64,000 nt of DNA, taken from Hyalella azteca. Taxonomy: Eukaryota > Arthropoda > Malacostraca > Amphipoda > Hyalellidae. Each line of letters opens with the position of its first letter. The stretch's first letter is position 1. The stretch lies in contig NW_025946489.1 of NCBI RefSeq assembly GCF_000764305.2, positions 124,001 through 188,000 on the forward strand. Reading direction: 5' to 3'. This document shows positions 26,047 through 38,974 of this stretch, in pieces. The notes under the pieces are model-generated. The model had not been told where the DNA came from. It did not search any database and saw nothing but the letters and a program-made list of their open reading frames with translations. The translations under genes and the position numbers were made by a program.

Positions 26047-26186
26047 AACTTTTATTTTATTTTATTTTATTTTATTTTATTTTATTTTATTTTATTTTAT
26101 TTTATTTAATTTTATCTTATTTTATTTTATTTTATTTTATTTCATTTTATTTTATTTTATTTTATTTCATTTTATTTTATTTTACA
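26047..26186. repeat. TTTTA pentanucleotide microsatellite
   Basis: About 28 copies of TTTTA with a few substitutions (TTTAA, TTATC, TTTCA). It is T-rich on the plus strand, and the open frame through it is spurious. Confidence 0.95.
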
Positions 26187-26189
26187 TTT

Positions 26190-27310
26190 CAAATTACATA
26201 AATTAGTGTGAATTTCGTGGTTGCGGTCCTAGAGGCTTTCTAGAAGAGATCTCCGCTTTCAAAAAATATCGTAACGGGTCAGATTTTTTATGTCGAAATT
26301 GTGACTCATCGCAAACCAAAAAAAAAAGCAGTTCATAAATTCGCAGAAACTTACATTTCAAATTCGAAATTGTAAAACCATATTCATTGGCACATGAGAG
26401 CCAATTTTGATCATTTTTTCTTTTATATCGGATAAATTAAAACTAACTCATATGGATACATGACCATTTTAAATTTTGTATTTTAACTATTAATATATTA
26501 AAAGCATTTGAAACCTGTAACTGTACAAGCCTCATCATAAAACCAAGCTATACTGATGACTCTGGTATGGCCTAGCAAGATCAAAAGGCTGTGAAGTTCA
26601 GCCTGAGTTTAGTCTGGGTTCAGCCTGGGTTTAAATCACCCGTTCGTTAAAAAAAGGAACTTTTCATGCATTTTGTAGTCAACGAGGCGTTTCCAAAGTG
26701 GTTGAACTGATGCCTGAACCCCAGCGGTCGCGGCGGTCGTTTCCTGCCTTGACACAAAACACGTGTCACCGCACGCGCCGTATCCTGTATACCGCCAGCC
26801 AGCCCAATGAAAGAAGCAGTTCGTACGTGGGTCATAATTTTCGTTTTAAACTGGAATGTGATATATTTTTAACCATACTTCTTATTAAGGAAATGAATGT
26901 GAAAGTAACACAAAAAACATCAACCATGTAGGCTAGTAACATAATATGATCAAAAATTATAGAAACTTTAATGCGTCTCGCACGTAAAATTGTAGGTCCG
27001 ATTTCATCAGAAAAAGATTTATTGACAGAAAATATCGCGTATTTCTATGTTCGGGAGTTGAAAGTTTCTGCTATTTCTTGATGATTATATTAATCAAATA
27101 TTTGTTATATATTATGTAATCAAATATTTTATTACATATTCTAAGAAGGTTATAACATCAGCAGGGAAAACATCAATAGTACAAATAGAACATATGTACG
27201 CCGTATAAAGAGGAAATTCTCCCTATAAGATGCCATGTCTCAATGTAAGACAGACATGTACCAAACGTTTTATAATAAATCAATTTCTTCGTATAGGCTC
27301 CTCGCAAATT
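26190..27310. other. Spacer, no gene recognised
   Basis: AT-rich apart from a GC-richer patch at 26690-26830, where open frames exist on both strands without a recognisable motif. Confidence 0.4.
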
Positions 27311-27316
27311 GCTTAA

Positions 27317-28265
27317 AGGAGCTCGTTTGGGTATAAAAATCGAAGAATTTGGCTTTTCCGTTTTTTAGCTCATTTTATAGCTGCGAAAAAGGTGTATCAA
27401 ACGCAGCAAACCGCATGTATGTGCGTGGTTAAGTTTCTACGTGAGGCAGTTTCAAATTTATATGAAATGATCATTTTCTAACAATGTATTCATGTGCAAA
27501 TATTTATTTGAGTAAATTGATACTTTAGATTATTGTTCGCGATAATTAATCTGCTTTTAAGCTCATTTTGTAGCTGAGGAAAAGAAGCGCTCAACGCCGC
27601 GAACCGTGTGTCTGGGCAGGCTTTAGTTTTTGAGTGAAGTAGTTTCAAATTTCTATAAAATGAACATTTGTACCGTTTTTTACAAAGATTTCATTGAGAA
27701 TAATGTTTTTAATAAGTTATTTATTACATTAAACTGGACGACAATAAGTCGTGCGGTGCATGCTCCCCCAATACGAAAAATAGAAATTTTTATGCCTTTA
27801 CTTCATTTTCTTAATCCATGTCACTTATTTGGTTTTACTTAACAACTTAAATCACGTCATTTAAAATATATCTTCTCATTTAATTTTCAAGCTACAACAC
27901 TGATAGGCGCATCCGTTATGAAAAGAGAATGTCTAGCGGCTCTAGGAGCCCTTCCCTTTGATTTATCTATTGTTTGAAATATATAATAACAAAATATAGG
28001 GAAGAGGGGGAAAATGGAAAAAGTCTAGTAAAAAATGAGACAAAATAATGAAAAAATGGCTCATAGAGTCGTTAGATATTCGCATTACGAATCGAATGCC
28101 ATGTCTCTCGATATTGAACAAGTAAATTGAACTAGAAGATTTTTACCTCTTTTTCCGTTTCCTTTGCATTTCACGTTTTTTGTTTGCGTGTTTTACTAGT
28201 CTGTGAAGTTTCAGAAAGATCGGCCTGTAAATAAAGATAATTTTTTTGACCTAAACGACCCCCTG
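27317..28265 (+). mobile_element. Decayed copy of the TTAA foldback element (copy C)
   Basis: The left end (TTAA, then AGGAGCTCGTTTGGGTATAA) and the following AATTTGGCTTTTCCGTTTTTTAG align with the left end of the element at 51237. The right part holds the purine-rich loop (GGGAAGAGGGGGAAAATGG), the ATTACGAATCGAATG motif and GTGAAGTTTCAGAAAGATC, in the same order as copy A. An internal segment of about 110 bp (27355-27485) is repeated in diverged form at 27555-27665. No clean right-hand TTAA is visible, so the right boundary is approximate. Confidence 0.6.
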
Positions 28266-28269
28266 ATAT

Positions 28270-30795
28270 CATCGAATGAATAACCAGCAATCAAAAATTA
28301 AACTAGTTGAGATCGTTGATTGCCCTCTTAAATTTTTTCTACACTTGTCAATAATATCACAATATTAACATTAATTGACATATTATTGACAACAATATGT
28401 TGTCAATAATATCACTTGGTAATAATGATCAAAAGGAATCACTACTGCTCTAATTCTTCAAATAATTATGAAAGGTTTCTTATGACCTGGCAAGTGTTTC
28501 AAATATTTAAATATGGCACTTGTGACCTGTATTGTCTGCCATCATAATTGAAAATTTTAATTTTCCTCGCAATCTTCATTGCCTTCACTATCGCCATTGC
28601 CATCACTATCGTCACGCACCGCCCTTCGCTCTCTCTTTCCAAAAATGCTTGAAGACAATATTCCAGAACTATCGTCATCTAACAAAACTATGCACGCATT
28701 TAAAACTTTTTAAACCAATGTTAATGTTTATTCAAACCCAGCGTCAAATAAAAATAATGAAACATAATCTGTTGATTTCATAATATCTTCATGAAATTTT
28801 TCCACCTGAAAAAGTACAATCTTAATCAAATTACTCGAATATCTCATTCGTATCATTGCCCTGAACTCTAGCATCGAATAAGCTTCATAAATCAACTGTC
28901 AATTGTTCGTTGAAAGTCCAACTCTTCTGAGTTTCGGCCACAAAAGAGCGAAAGCTAACAATTTCTACTCAAGTCTGCATCCATAGTTGATTATTAAAAT
29001 TCTTCAAATCTCGTAACTCCGTCGAAAAGTAGAATTGTTCGAACATCGTTAGTCACGAGTTAGTATGAAAACCTGAAGCTTTCCAGTAAATTGTACTTCG
29101 ACGAGGCATATTTAATTGAACACGTAGGCTCAACGCCCAACCGGTTATTGGCTGCTGCAAAGAAAAAACTTAGCGTTTCACAAGAAGACGAGGTGAAAAT
29201 TTCCCGATTTCCTCACATAGCATCGACTTGTTTAGGGGCACAAGCGAGGGTTTGCGTGTGCGTGCGTCGGTAATTGAAGCTTACCTTATCACACCTCGCT
29301 ATTACTAAGTGTTATTTCTGGCCAGCTTTCTGATACACCTTACGATACTCTCATCGTGGCCGCAATATTAAAACGCTTTTATCAAAGCCAAAGTCAAGCA
29401 GCAAAACCGTGGTTTGCACTTGCCTATATCACTCGTCCCTTCAGTCGCTGTAACTCCTTCTCCACATTATTGGTAAAACATTAAACGTTATAGTAACAGC
29501 ATTCAAATGAATTGTTCTCGTGAAGATTTCCAAGGACTGCGTCGGCGTGGGTTTGGTCTGTTAATGCTTTTGACGAAACGTTCACGCGACTTGAACGAAA
29601 TTATAAATAATCAGATCCCACGCCGCCAGCTCGAACTTGTGAGATTGGCTGTACAGCCGAAAATAATTTCAGGCTGATACGTTAGCACCAGCCTACTTCC
29701 ATGTTTCCTTCTTAGCTTATATTGACACTTGTCTCACTATTATATGCCGAATATTATATGACAGACAATATAATAGTCTCTCAAATGATGGCTAATTGTG
29801 TCCAATTAATATTATAAATATTAGTTAATGCTTGGGCCCAACATCTTTATATTTTCAATTTGAGTGAAGGCTCTGGGCTTGGTCTAACATATTAATATAG
29901 TCTATAGGAGTGAATGCTGGAGCCTAACATCTTAATGTTATAATTACTACTGATTTATTGGGCCTGAAATTTTCACATCATAATTTGTATCATCATGAAA
30001 AATGCGTTGTAACGCCTGCAGTATATGACCGGACGCTGCACTCGCCACAAACGCTCGGTGAATTTCGCTCGCTATCGCTTTTTTTACGGCACGAATGCGC
30101 GTTCGTTGCATTTGTTGTCTTCAACCTTATAAAAATTTCCTAGTATAGCTAATTTTTGGTGATGTTAATTGATCAATTTAAATCAATTTATTATTTGCTC
30201 CTATTTTCGGAATGGTTTCTTGTTATTTACTGTTTAAGTATACTGTTAAAGTATACTTTATGCTGCAGTCGTGAAGTATACTTTAAAATATAAAGTTTCA
30301 AGTATGCAGTCGTAAAGTAAAGCAAAATTTAGACTGCAGTCGTAAAGAAAGAACTGAGTACAGGAACTAATGAACATCTTAGCTGGAATAATGCCTCTGA
30401 TTTCGCATATAAATTACAGATAAATCATTTAAACCGTGGCTAAGGATTTCATTTGTGTTCCAGTGTGTGTGCACTCAACATGCCTGTACTGGTATAGTGA
30501 GAGCAATTAATATGATAACTACTCTAAAACAACGGCCTTTTAGGAGGTCTGAAATACCCAGACCTACGAAGGAAATACGTCGAGGCACGTATATATATTT
30601 CAATATGTATAAAAATTAAAGCATAATATTAAATATGATGTATATTACGTATTTGTTATTTATTTCTAACACGGCCCTGGTTTTTATTCCAGCTTGGGCT
30701 GGGCTGCGCGTCACCTCTGACCAGCCGTGCCATAGCGTGCGCTGTAGCGGCACCTCCCTCGCACTCCTGCTGCACAACTCAGAAAAATGAGTGAG
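28270..30795. other. AT-rich spacer, no gene recognised
   Basis: Contains weak repeats around 29820-29950 (GGGCCTAACATCTTAAT-like) and a cluster at 30230-30350 where AAAGTATACTTT palindromes and GCAGTCGTAAAGTA words recur. Open frames are short and unrecognised. Confidence 0.4.
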
Positions 30796-30799
30796 ACTT

Positions 30800-30904
30800 G
30801 TCCAAATATCGGTGCTCTTTTATCCATTGTGTGGGTCATCCTAACCTAGTTAAGCCCAGCAATAAGGCGTATCAGTGCCACGTGCAGAAAAGTAGTATTT
30901 GGAC
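30800..30904. repeat. Short dispersed repeat with GTCCAAAT ends (copy 1)
   Basis: Begins GTCCAAATATCGGTGC and ends TATTTGGAC, so the ends are inverted relative to each other. The middle (GTGGGTCATCCTAACCTAGTT) matches a second copy at 60131-60226. Both copies are about 100 bp, which suggests a very small inverted-repeat element. Confidence 0.5.
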
Positions 30905-31457
30905 AATATAATCCGATCATTTTTATGGGTGAAGGGTGCGCTATATAATAATATTTGTGCGCGTAGTTTTGTGCGAGTACTTATGCGTGCTAAACTTAGC
31001 GTTTAAACTTTTGCGTCAGCACTTGTGCAGCGTGCGCTTATATACGCGCAAACTTCTACTTAATCGCTCTTCATTGTACGCAATTGCATATGAATTTAAA
31101 TGTTTGTAAGCAAAGACGTAAGCATTTACACGTGAACATTGCAGCATTTCACGCTGTTATTTTTCTCGTACATTTGTGTACTTGCACTGAAGCGCTTGTA
31201 CGTGTAGTTGTGAGTGGCTCTTGGGCGTGTATAATAGCTTATGGCCCTACATTTATTGAAGAGTGTGTGTGTACTTTGCGTTCACGCAGCTGCGCTTATA
31301 ATTAATACGTGAGTACTTCAGTGTATGCGAAATGAGTCAAACGCAACATTGTGTATTTATCTTGTTCTGGTTTACTTGCAGCTCATTACTATGTTTGTTC
31401 CCATGTTTTAATTTTTTCTCATCCGTAATAAGAGGATTTTGGCTTGACCAGTCCAAT

Positions 31458-31628
31458 GCTAAAGTTTCGAATACTTCGTTGTCTTATTTCTACCAACTTT
31501 ACCTATTTGATGTCGCTAAAGTTTCGAATACTTCGTTGTCTTATTTCTACCAACTTTACCTATTTCATGTCGCTAAAGTTTCGAATACTTCGTTGTCTTA
31601 TTTCTACCAACTTTACCTATTTGATGTC
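31458..31628. repeat. 57-bp x 3 tandem repeat
   Basis: Three almost identical 57-bp units (31458-31514, 31515-31571, 31572-31628) beginning GCTAAAGTTTCGAATACTTC. The only obvious differences are at the unit ends (TTGATGTC versus TTCATGTC). It lies inside an unrecognised plus-strand open frame (31332-31724) in which each unit encodes 19 residues starting AKVSNTSLSYFYQL. Near-identity points to a recent expansion. I do not claim the open frame is a gene. Confidence 0.9.
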
Positions 31629-31729
31629 AGGTTTTACTTAAATCCTTTCTGGCATAGCTATACATTCAAATATTTCTTCAATCGCATTCTGTTTCCGCTT
31701 GAAGACAGGTTGATTACACTTTAATTTTG

Positions 31730-34050
31730 AACTTGAATAATTTTTCAACAAATAGTTGACCAAGTTTTGCATGACTCATGACACCTTAAATTGCTGTGAG
31801 ATAATATGTAGTCTTAAAAAGGCCGAGGCTTGGCCGCCAAAATTCCGACTATAATTTTCAATGGGACCTCCGCCTTTCACCGCTGCGCTCGAGAACCACA
31901 AATCAAAAGGCGACTCAAGCCGCCCTCCGCTTCACAGCAGAATGTAACTCGACGCCTCTAAGCCTCGCTATCAACTTGCATGAAACTCCATCCAAATAAC
32001 ACAGACGGACATTTGCCGCCCAAAGTCCGACGCCATCGGGAATTATGATCGCTTTTCGCTTCAAACCTTCCGACATATTTTCCTGAGATCGCGGACCTCA
32101 CAGCGATTTATGAACATCTTCATATTCCGTTCATTAATTCCAATGGATTGTGGACAGGTAAGGTCAAAATTACTCCTGGTATTAGGCAATAACAAATTTT
32201 CCGAGTACACTAAGCGTGACTGAAGGTTATTATAGCGAGATAAAAACACACAAGATTGCACGATATATTACATCTTAATTTAAGATAATGTAGACCAAAC
32301 AAATGGATCATAAATATGGGTCCTATTTTATGGATGCCTCTTTAATATCACGTTGCTTAGTTTTGATGTTAGTTAAATGAATTATTGTGAATGAAATTAT
32401 TGAGCATCCATAGATATTGTTCATATTGAGATGCATTTCTCCATGTTAATAGAATACAGTTTCACTTATATATTTGTACCCACAGGTTAACGCGGCATTA
32501 ATGATTTCCATAGTTTTTTATTCCCTATTTCCATCTTTTCGCATCCACTTACTTATATAAAAATTATCGTGCACTACAAAGAAATATTTTTTTTTTCGAT
32601 CAATATATAATACCTATAGAACTTCTTTTCATGTCCCAATATGAAATAGGGTGGAAGTTCAATTTTTTATTCATAGATAAAATTCATAACCTTGAACTTT
32701 CTCAATTGAAATTCACATTTCGATTTCATAGTTCACCCTCGCCACCTGTCTGGCAATGCCTCACTCACTATGCCATCAATATAACATTACGTTTATTAAA
32801 AATCTATAATTATAAAAGTATACATAGTAGAATTAAGAGGCATGAATATAGAGACAACTTACGAGTTCAGTAAATAAAATTCACGAAAAAAACAACAATT
32901 TTGAATACCTTTCAAAAAAATTTAAATTCACGAATATGAGGTATCAGGCGTATCTTGAACCACACGTCCATTAGCTACAAAGACCAGCGATAGTTTCAGA
33001 ACTATATAATGACTATCACACTACCGTTGTTAGCTCGCGCAAAATGCAATTGCAATGTTAATCTTCCAGCACGCGTTACATGACACGTTTTTCTATTCAA
33101 GGAGGTTAAAAGGGCTACCAAGTGTGAATTAAGTTCTTGTATGATTTAAAATCATTATAATGAACCACTAAGATTGTTTCACTAGTTTTTTTTTTTTTTT
33201 GCCGTGGAACAGTTGCTGCTGACGTCGATAGCGGCAGAGATTTAACACCAGACAACGATGACGCTTACATCGTATACAAGCTAGACTCTGGAGGTGCAAA
33301 ACAGCTTCGATTTTATCTGGTATTCGAGCGGTCATTATATAGAGAAGAACGTCTGCCGTGGCTTGCATAACGCTCTCGTGTTCCTTTCAAATCACCCACA
33401 CCAACATGAGGCAAATAACGATGCTGCTAATAGCTCTCGCGCGCCTTCCTAATGATGCCAAAAAGAACACCGTGATAACATCGTCTCGTGGCGCGATGCT
33501 ACGAGTCGCTTACCTAAGCAAATTACTGCAAAGTCTGCGCATATTTAATTCTAGCCTCACCTCCTGAGCATCACTAAAGAATGTAGTATCGTTTCATCGT
33601 ATCATTTTAAAGTATTTTAAACGACAGTGAGGTTTCATAGGTTCTGTAGCCAAAGAGAATGTCGGACCGAAAGTATAAACGTAGTTTCTTAGAGACAATT
33701 GGGATTTCATGGTCATAAAAGGTATATTCTAAACAAAAATACACAAATTAATGTAACGAAACATCAACGGTAAGTCACACCGAGCTAATCAATCGATGAT
33801 ATAATAATATGCAGTATTTGTTAATGCGAACAACTAGTGCAAATTCAGTAGCTGCATAGGTGTAAATAAAATTTGAAATGACCAAACAATGTAATTAAAA
33901 TCACCAACTTAGACCCTCAGGTGTAACAGATGTTTAGATGTTTAGACTATCCATTCAATCACCATAACCATAATCTTCAATACCGCAATGGAAATAACCG
34001 AGCGCATCGCCAACTCTGACAGTTACTCATCACCATAAACTGCCCACTCT
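31730..34050. other. Spacer, no gene recognised
   Basis: A GC-richer block at 31820-32060 and a T16 run near 33185-33200 are the only features of note. Open frames are short and motif-free. Confidence 0.4.
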
Positions 34051-34056
34051 AACTTC

Positions 34057-34176
34057 ACAATACGGCACTCACGTCACCACCCACAATACGGTACTCACGT
34101 CACCACCCACAATACGGTACTCACGTCACCACCCACAATACGGTACTCACGTCACCACCCACAATACGGCACTCAC
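34057..34176. repeat. 28-bp minisatellite
   Basis: Four to five near-perfect units of 28 bp containing CACAATACGGTACTCACG and TCACCAC. The first and last units carry GGCACTCA in place of GGTACTCA. Confidence 0.95.
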
Positions 34177-34485
34177 TATCCCCACTACGGTGGGCAGTGA
34201 GCCAAAAGTTGTAACCAAGAAACTCCCTAGAGCTGCGCGCACGTTTTGGCGCCCTGTCACATTGCTGCTGCTGTTGTTGCTGCTGTTATGCTGTTGCTGT
34301 TGCTGCTTCTGTTGTTGCTGTTGCTTCTGTTGTTGCTGCTGTTGTTGTTGCTGCTGTGGTGGTTGCAGCTGCGGTTGCTGCTGCTGTTGCTGTTGCTGCG
34401 GCTGTGGCAGTAGCTTCTGCTGCTGTTTGTGTTGCTGCTGCTGCAGCTGCCGTTGCTGCTTCTGCTGCTGCTGTTGGTGCTGTTG
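34147..34485 (-). CDS. Possible polyglutamine-rich exon (unproven)
   Basis: Reading the minus strand in the CAG/CAA frame gives an open stretch of 112 codons from just after a TAG at 34486-34488 down to a TGA at 34147-34149. It is dominated by glutamine, with scattered K, H, R, L and P interruptions (for example the run QLQPP). It then switches to an N/S-rich stretch and ends in non-repetitive sequence that runs into the 28-bp array. Mixed CAG and CAA codons with open frame are what a real polyQ segment of a transcription factor or Mediator-type protein shows. A diverged CTG microsatellite would look the same. There is no start codon, no flanking domain and no clear splice site, so this is a weak call. 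Confidence 0.2.
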   Translation of the reverse strand, partial: QQHQQQQQKQQRQLQQQQHKQQQKLLPQPQQQQQQQQPQLQPPQQQQQQQQQQKQQQQQKQQQQQHNSSNNSSSNVTGRQNVRAALGSFLVTTFGSLPTVVGIVSAVLWVVT

Positions 34486-34505
34486 CTACTGCTGCCGCTG
34501 ATGTT
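34262..34505. repeat. CTG/TTG-rich trinucleotide tract
   Basis: About 240 bp of imperfect CTG, TTG and related triplets on the plus strand (CAG/CAA on the minus strand). Triplet phase is kept almost throughout. Confidence 0.9.
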
Positions 34506-34579
34506 TGTCGGTGTAAAATAGACGTGATGAAAGCACGCTAGCAGAAAGAAAGGAAAATACGAATTTCTTAACAAGCTGC

Positions 34580-37500
34580 CAAACTAATCATTGATTATTG
34601 CATGTCTATTATTTATAAATTCTAAGAAGGTATCAGATTTTCCCGATGGTTTAAATTAGTTATTGACAACATGCGTTTATTATGTCTTTTACACTGCAAT
34701 AAATAAACTTAACACACTGCTCAATCGAATAAATATCTTGTTTTTTATAAGTCCAGTGTGACAAGTTTAATCGAGTGTTGCAAGATCCGAAATAAATACT
34801 TAGCAGCAAATAGTATCTCATCATTAAGCCTGCCTTTCTTTAATGGATATTCTTTGTCTGTAGCGTCGCGTTAAGTACCAAACTCAAGTGGCTGCCCGAT
34901 GTTCTACAAATGCCGTATCCTCCATTGCAACACAAGTCAATTTATTACTTCACATAGAACGCTCGTGTTCTTTATTTGCTGCATAAATTATCGTCTCATA
35001 AATTAGTTTGAAATGAAGGTGCGATTTATTCTCGTGCTGGTAATAACGCGGAACTTAATTACTTTCTGCAACTTGCAGTACGTCGTCCTTAACAGGCTGA
35101 GCCTATTTTTTGATGGGTATCTTCTCCATAAAATACGATACTGCTTGCTCAGACTTCAGCTAATATTTCTGCTTCGTGTCGATGAAGAAAGCGAGCGTTG
35201 CAAAAAGTGTGTCGTGAATATGAGGAACATTACTACAATATATTTTACTCAGGTGACTTCAAGAACCAAGTATTTTTATTTATTTTTATTTATTATTGTT
35301 AACATACTCGTAAAGAAACGAAACGATCTGTACTCAATAATCCAAAAATATATAAAACGAGCCTTTTTAATACGATTTCTTCTCATTATTACAATTTCCC
35401 TTGCGTATCTCGGTTCGAAAAGTAAATAAATTGCGTTGCAGTATTCTGTTTCAAGGTGATGAAGCTACAGCAGTACTCCCTTCCAATTCATCTAAAAGAA
35501 AAGTTTTCGAGCGCGTTTTTGCACAAAATATTAATGATAATGCTCCAGCAAGCGCGGAGTCAATAAAATTGCAGCAATTTGGTCGCGTAATAGTTCATAG
35601 TGACTGTACTTCTTTTGCAGCAGGAAACCCGTCAAAATGCATGGTATTGTGTAGGGAAATGAAAATAGAGGTCGAATGATGCTTTAGCGTTTATGAACCA
35701 CTCTATAAGACGTGCACCAACATATTAACGAATAATAATGTAAAGTCAGGTGTTGAAATAGAGCGACTGCACATATTCCTGCTACAGTACAAACATTTCT
35801 ACTTGAAAGAAGGCTAGTGGCGTGTTGCTCTAGAGTGACATGTCTCTGACGTGTCGGCGTAACGGTCCATTGGCCACACGCGCTCTAGAGCCACCACAGC
35901 ACCGCCCTGGCACGACTTTTCCTCTCCTCAAATTTTAGAGAGAAATAAACTGTTAAAACTTTTGCACCATTTATGACTTGGTAACAATTTACTGAAACTC
36001 ACTGAAGGTCCATTGTAGTAGAGCGAATTTTAGTTTATGAAAGAAGAGTGAAAAGATTATGCAAACGTCTGAAAAGTATCATGAATATCGATTACACTTA
36101 TTAAATTTTAGACTAACATATGATTTTCATACTTTTCTAATGTTATTGTTTCATTTATTATTGTTTCGGTCGTTTCATACATTAAATGTTGAAGCAGCAT
36201 TGGAACAATATGTATTATTTTATTGATTAAAATCTATTTGCCTATTTTTAACATTCTGAAACGCAGAGGCAATGCATTTGATTTATCGTATCAGGCAATT
36301 AGAGGCATGAAAGGAAATATATATGCATGAAATAAGCGTGTAAACATCATTTCTGTGTTTAAGATGCTATTTATACCCACACCAGAGCCGTGGTTGACGC
36401 GCGTGTCAGGCGGTCTTACGATCCTTCGACCTGTGGTCTTTGTGCTAAAATTATCCGCTATATGTCTTGGTATTTCATTTTTTTAACGCAAACTATGCGA
36501 TGAAAATTAATTGTGAAACATAATCTAAATGACATTAGTGTAAAGCTCATTTTAAGCGCTCGGAGAAAAATTAGAATAAATATTGGTTTATGATGAGATA
36601 AAATCGAGGTTAAGTCATGCAAATAAATTGTAAACATTGTTATTTTTTAAATGTTCTAAGAGAAATATAGTTCAAAGAGCGCTAAATTTGACGAAACGCG
36701 TAATAAATTATTTTAGAAATGAACAATGATTTTTCTGAATAAATATTAATTATTAAATAAATAATAAATTTTATACATCACTTCACCGGCACAACATGGA
36801 GAGAAACTGAAAAGTTTTCAAGAATAATACCTAGTGTAATTCACTATTTCTCAGACGAGCATGCAGGGACAAAATCTATTTAAATTTACTTCTATCGTTT
36901 ATAATTGTGCACAACTTTTTCCTTTGGTGGAGTGCCTCAGAAACATCATTCTCAGGAAAATAAGTACGATTTTATCCAAATTTTGATGCCATTTGGGTGC
37001 TCATCTGGGACGCAGGAACCAAGTTTTGTCCAGCAAATGGATGTATTACTGATACGTCCACACTCTGCTCGTGCAATTATCAAGAAAATATGTCAGGATT
37101 TTTCTTATTTAATCCATGCATTTTCTGACCGCAGCTAACGAAACCGGAAAGAGATTGTCCGATATTTTTAAACCATTCGCCAGGCACACTTTTCGTAGCG
37201 CATTCTGCGATTCGTGAACTCAAAAGAGTGGATGTGTCATATTGTACAAATAGTGACACACTTTGTGTAAGTAGCACTGATACTCTCCTTTGCCGGCCCA
37301 AACTTGGCTAAGATTAAGGAAAAATTACATCAGTATTTTGAACAAACGTTCACTTATTTCTCTTAGTGTTGTGTTGGGAAAGTGTAACACGAAAACCTCA
37401 TATGCGCGATAAACCGAAGGGGATATTTTTCGTCATTCTATGATATTTATCATAGGAGCGTCAAGGAACCTCCTGCTATTTCAAGATCAGAATTCCTGTC

Positions 37501-38590
37501 CCGAAAAATAACAGCAAATAAGCACGTTATTATATTACTAGAATACGGGTACAGACCAAGGTACTATCTTAAATTTATAGCATAACTCCAAACCGGAGTA
37601 CCTACGTTGGAAAGTCATAAATAAAACCTGGGGTTCAAATGATCATGTTTCTGTAATAGTAAAGTAATAGTAAAGCTGCTGAAGTGTACAGATAATGCAA
37701 ACAAGGCAATGATTCATAGGGAGCGAGATGAGGTGTAACTTTACACACACGCCCACGAGGCTCCACCCAACCCAGGACACCTTTGACTTCGCGGGCTCTG
37801 TTAACACTTCATGTATTCTGGTGCAGATATAGTTGAACTAATACATATATTGTATATTGTATATTATATATTGTATATTGTATATTGTAAATGTTTTATA
37901 TCAATCATGGGTGTGGCGCCCAACACCGCAGTCATACTCATTTATTTCTAGTTTTCATTCACATTTAATACCATTTAATTCACACATAAACCCGTGTAAT
38001 GAAGACTGAAAATTAATATATTTATCATTTTTTGACTAATTTTCTGGCAGTATGAGTTAAATTGAGAGAGGCTCATAACGTGCAGCTGCAATGCTTATAA
38101 TTCGTAATAATCAAATTAAAGAATAAATAATGAGTAATTGGGACACATGGCTTGCCTTACATATGAGATAAGATATTCATCTTTGCATGAGCTCGTCAAA
38201 AAGGATTATGAATGCTGCGTCCGCACTTGCTCGTGCTGTTGAAAAAAACGTGCGTCACTTGTGGATAATATGACCCATTAATTTTTCTTCCCTATACGCG
38301 ATAAATCATATCGTCAAATATATTTCATTCAATATTCTGTGTTTCATTCAATCTCCTTTATTAATGAAATTATGCAAACAGTTTTTTTAAGGCAAGAAAC
38401 ATGAAACAAATTCCTTCACCCAGGATATGTCAACATATTCTTAATATAGTCTAAGCGATGAGAATATTAAAAAAAACTCAAAATTTCCCTATCAATAAAT
38501 TCAAGAGATTTTCTATACGCGGTGCATGGAGTGTAGCTTGACACACGAGTAGTTGTGGCTCACATAACGATACACGACGCTACTGCGACA
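34580..38590. other. AT-rich spacer, no gene recognised
   Basis: Open frames at 35013-35429 (plus, hydrophobic) and 35401-35679 (plus) have no recognisable motif and could be chance. A TATTGTA-type microsatellite lies at about 37843-37890. No RNA gene is seen. Confidence 0.4.
37843..37890. repeat. ATATTGT heptamer microsatellite
   Basis: About six copies of a 7-bp TATATTG unit with one shifted copy (TATTATA). Confidence 0.8.
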
Positions 38591-38598
38591 TTAAAGTA

Positions 38599-38965
38599 GG
38601 GTAACATGGGGCAGCGAGCCCACCGCGGGTCACGGGCCCATAGCGGGTTTCTCGCTAAGTATGGCAGATATTGGTCCGTGTTCTCTACCGCCGGTCGACA
38701 GTTTCACTGTGATGAAGTGTACGGATTTACGTTTTGCTAAATGTTTGCGTTATTAAGTTCTTTGCGAATAACTGTTTTAGTCCAGATAAAAATTTAAAAA
38801 TAGTGTTTCATAAAAAATTGAATAACTCTATAGGCGTCTAATTCACATCATACATTCCTCATTAGTTGCACCTTTAAACAAAACAAAGAACCACCTCGTA
38901 TCAATTAAAACTTCATCAAAAATTTAGTTTAAAAAAAGTGGGGGGCGCGCTGCCCCACGTTGCCC
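38599..38965. mobile_element. Short inverted-repeat element flanked by TA
   Basis: The left end GGGTAACATGGGGCAGCG and the right end CGCTGCCCCACGTTGCCC are inverted copies of each other with two mismatches in 18 bp. Both are flanked by TA (38597-38598 and 38966-38967). The 367-bp interior is AT-rich and has no transposase, as in a non-autonomous Tc1/mariner-type MITE. The superfamily is inferred only from the TA target. Confidence 0.7.
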
Positions 38966-38974
38966 TATAATACA

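Noticed and set aside
26024..26206. Plus-strand frame of FILFY repeats
   Set aside because: TTTTA microsatellite translated.
34190..34541. Cys-rich and Ala/Val-rich plus-strand frames, Ser/Asn-rich minus-strand frame
   Set aside because: Other frames of the CTG/TTG tract. If any frame is real, the minus-strand CAG/CAA one is the more plausible.
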